10,384 bases of DNA from Acephala macrosclerotiorum (lineage: Eukaryota > Ascomycota > Leotiomycetes > Helotiales > Mollisiaceae). Position numbers and translations under genes: made by a program. How positions within the stretch are numbered: position 1 is the first letter of the stretch; every line of letters starts with the position of its first letter. Under the pieces are notes generated by a model, which did not search any database, was not told the DNA's origin, and was given only the letters and a program-made list of their open reading frames with translations. Shown piece by piece: positions 9,979 through 10,384 of the stretch. The stretch covers positions 1 through 10,384 of the forward strand of contig MU120000.1 in the NCBI GenBank assembly GCA_014904845.1, written 5' to 3'.

Positions 9979-10384
9979 TGGATATTCCATATATTGAGCA
10001 TTCTCTCCTTAGGTAGAAAAGCAGACACAATAGGATACAATATCATTGGATTAGCTCATACGAAGCTAGCCCTGTGATCCGTATCCGCCGTGCTCTATTC
10101 ACGTGAATCACATTCGAATCCTACCTGTTTTTCCAACAATTAGACTTGGTCCTTCCAGCATGTTGGGCAAGAAGTTGGACTCACGATCCCAATAGATCTC
10201 TCCATAAATCTTCTGACACGCACTCGTCGTCACCAATCCCACGAAACTCACCAATGTCCTAACAACCCAAACTGAGGCTATCGATCCACCAATATAGTGT
10301 TTCGGAGACTTCGCATATCAAGAGAAGTCCGATCCATTTGTAATTCCAGCAGCGATGCCACCCAACATCTGGTTAATACCAGAC
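9979..10384 (-). pseudogene. NCS1-family permease relic (nucleobase/allantoin/thiamine type), interrupted by stops, partial
   Basis: Read leftward with the first full codon at 10383-10381, the frame gives a hydrophobic membrane-protein segment. Residues 8-21 read GGIAAGITNGSDFS. A TGA at codon 22 (10320-10318) is followed by YAKSPKHYIGG (23-33) and a membrane segment, LVSFVGLVTTSACQKIYGE (44-62), then IYWD (63-66). In known fungal NCS1 symporters (Fur/Dal/Thi type) a loop of the form N-x-(S/P)-D-F-(S/T)-R-Y-A-(K/R)-x-P precedes such a helix ending in IYGE and a WD pair. The stop sits where Arg is expected, so CGA to TGA is the simplest cause. The same frame closes at codon 92 (10110-10108) and again at codons 95, 106, 111 and 125. 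Around codons 113-119 NDIVSYC faintly resembles the later NCS1 N-D segment before the N-I-R-R-G loop, but spacing there is about two residues short. The gene's 5' half lies beyond the window. A 53-base GTAGGA...CAG intron (10124-10072) is possible but unproven and would change frame. Substrate cannot be told. Family call fairly sure, subfamily not. Confidence 0.68.

Noticed and set aside
9869..10042. A 57-codon open stretch on the minus strand in a second frame, ending in TAG at 9871-9869, reachable through a possible GTAGGA...CAG intron
   Set aside because: Its translation shows no NCS1-like segment and the proposed intron has no convincing branch site, so it was not annotated as a coding exon.
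9889..10077. A 62-codon plus-strand open frame at the boundary
   Set aside because: It lies antisense to the permease relic and the CpG-rich transition zone, has no recognisable domain, and is short enough for chance where G+C rises.
1..10384. CRISPR array, telomere repeats, inverted terminal repeats, or one half being the inverted copy of the other
   Set aside because: No regularly spaced repeats and no telomere-like units were seen. The palindrome TCGTACGA would appear in both halves if they were inverted copies, but it is absent from the left.

Overview
The window is almost entirely a gene-free, extremely A+T-rich tract (positions 1 to about 9708; roughly 10% G+C by eye). It ends abruptly in a short segment of ordinary composition (about 48% G+C in a 60-base hand count at 10141-10200). 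The right end, read on the minus strand, holds a broken relic of a membrane transporter that looks like an NCS1-family (nucleobase/allantoin/thiamine-type) permease. Two things together fit the edge of an AT-isochore in a filamentous ascomycete: the sharp AT-isochore/normal-DNA boundary, and a coding relic whose stop codons are explained by C-to-T changes. Such isochores arise when repeat-induced point mutation (RIP) saturates dead transposons. The species cannot be named from the sequence.

Layout. 1-5379: left AT domain, tending to be T-rich, no coding capacity, with one small G+C island at 3537-3557. 5380-5451: a second island (44% G+C over 48 bases) inside DNA of about 10% G+C. 5452-9708: right AT domain, tending to be A-rich, carrying nearly all copies of a palindrome, TCGTACGA, that is absent from the left domain. 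It closes with an (ATA)9 microsatellite and a 26-base poly(A) run. 9709-9978: a transition zone rich in CpG. 9979-10384: the permease relic, running off the right end of the window.

No intact gene, RNA gene or CRISPR array is supported, so no genes can be shown working together. The interest lies in how the DNA decayed. Cytosines that survive in the AT tract are mostly in CpG (18 of 26 in seven 60-base lines counted by hand), far more than composition predicts. The left and right domains have different residual motifs and a strand bias, suggesting two different ancestral elements. A few short stretches escaped the decay. In the permease relic, in-frame stops become denser toward the AT tract.
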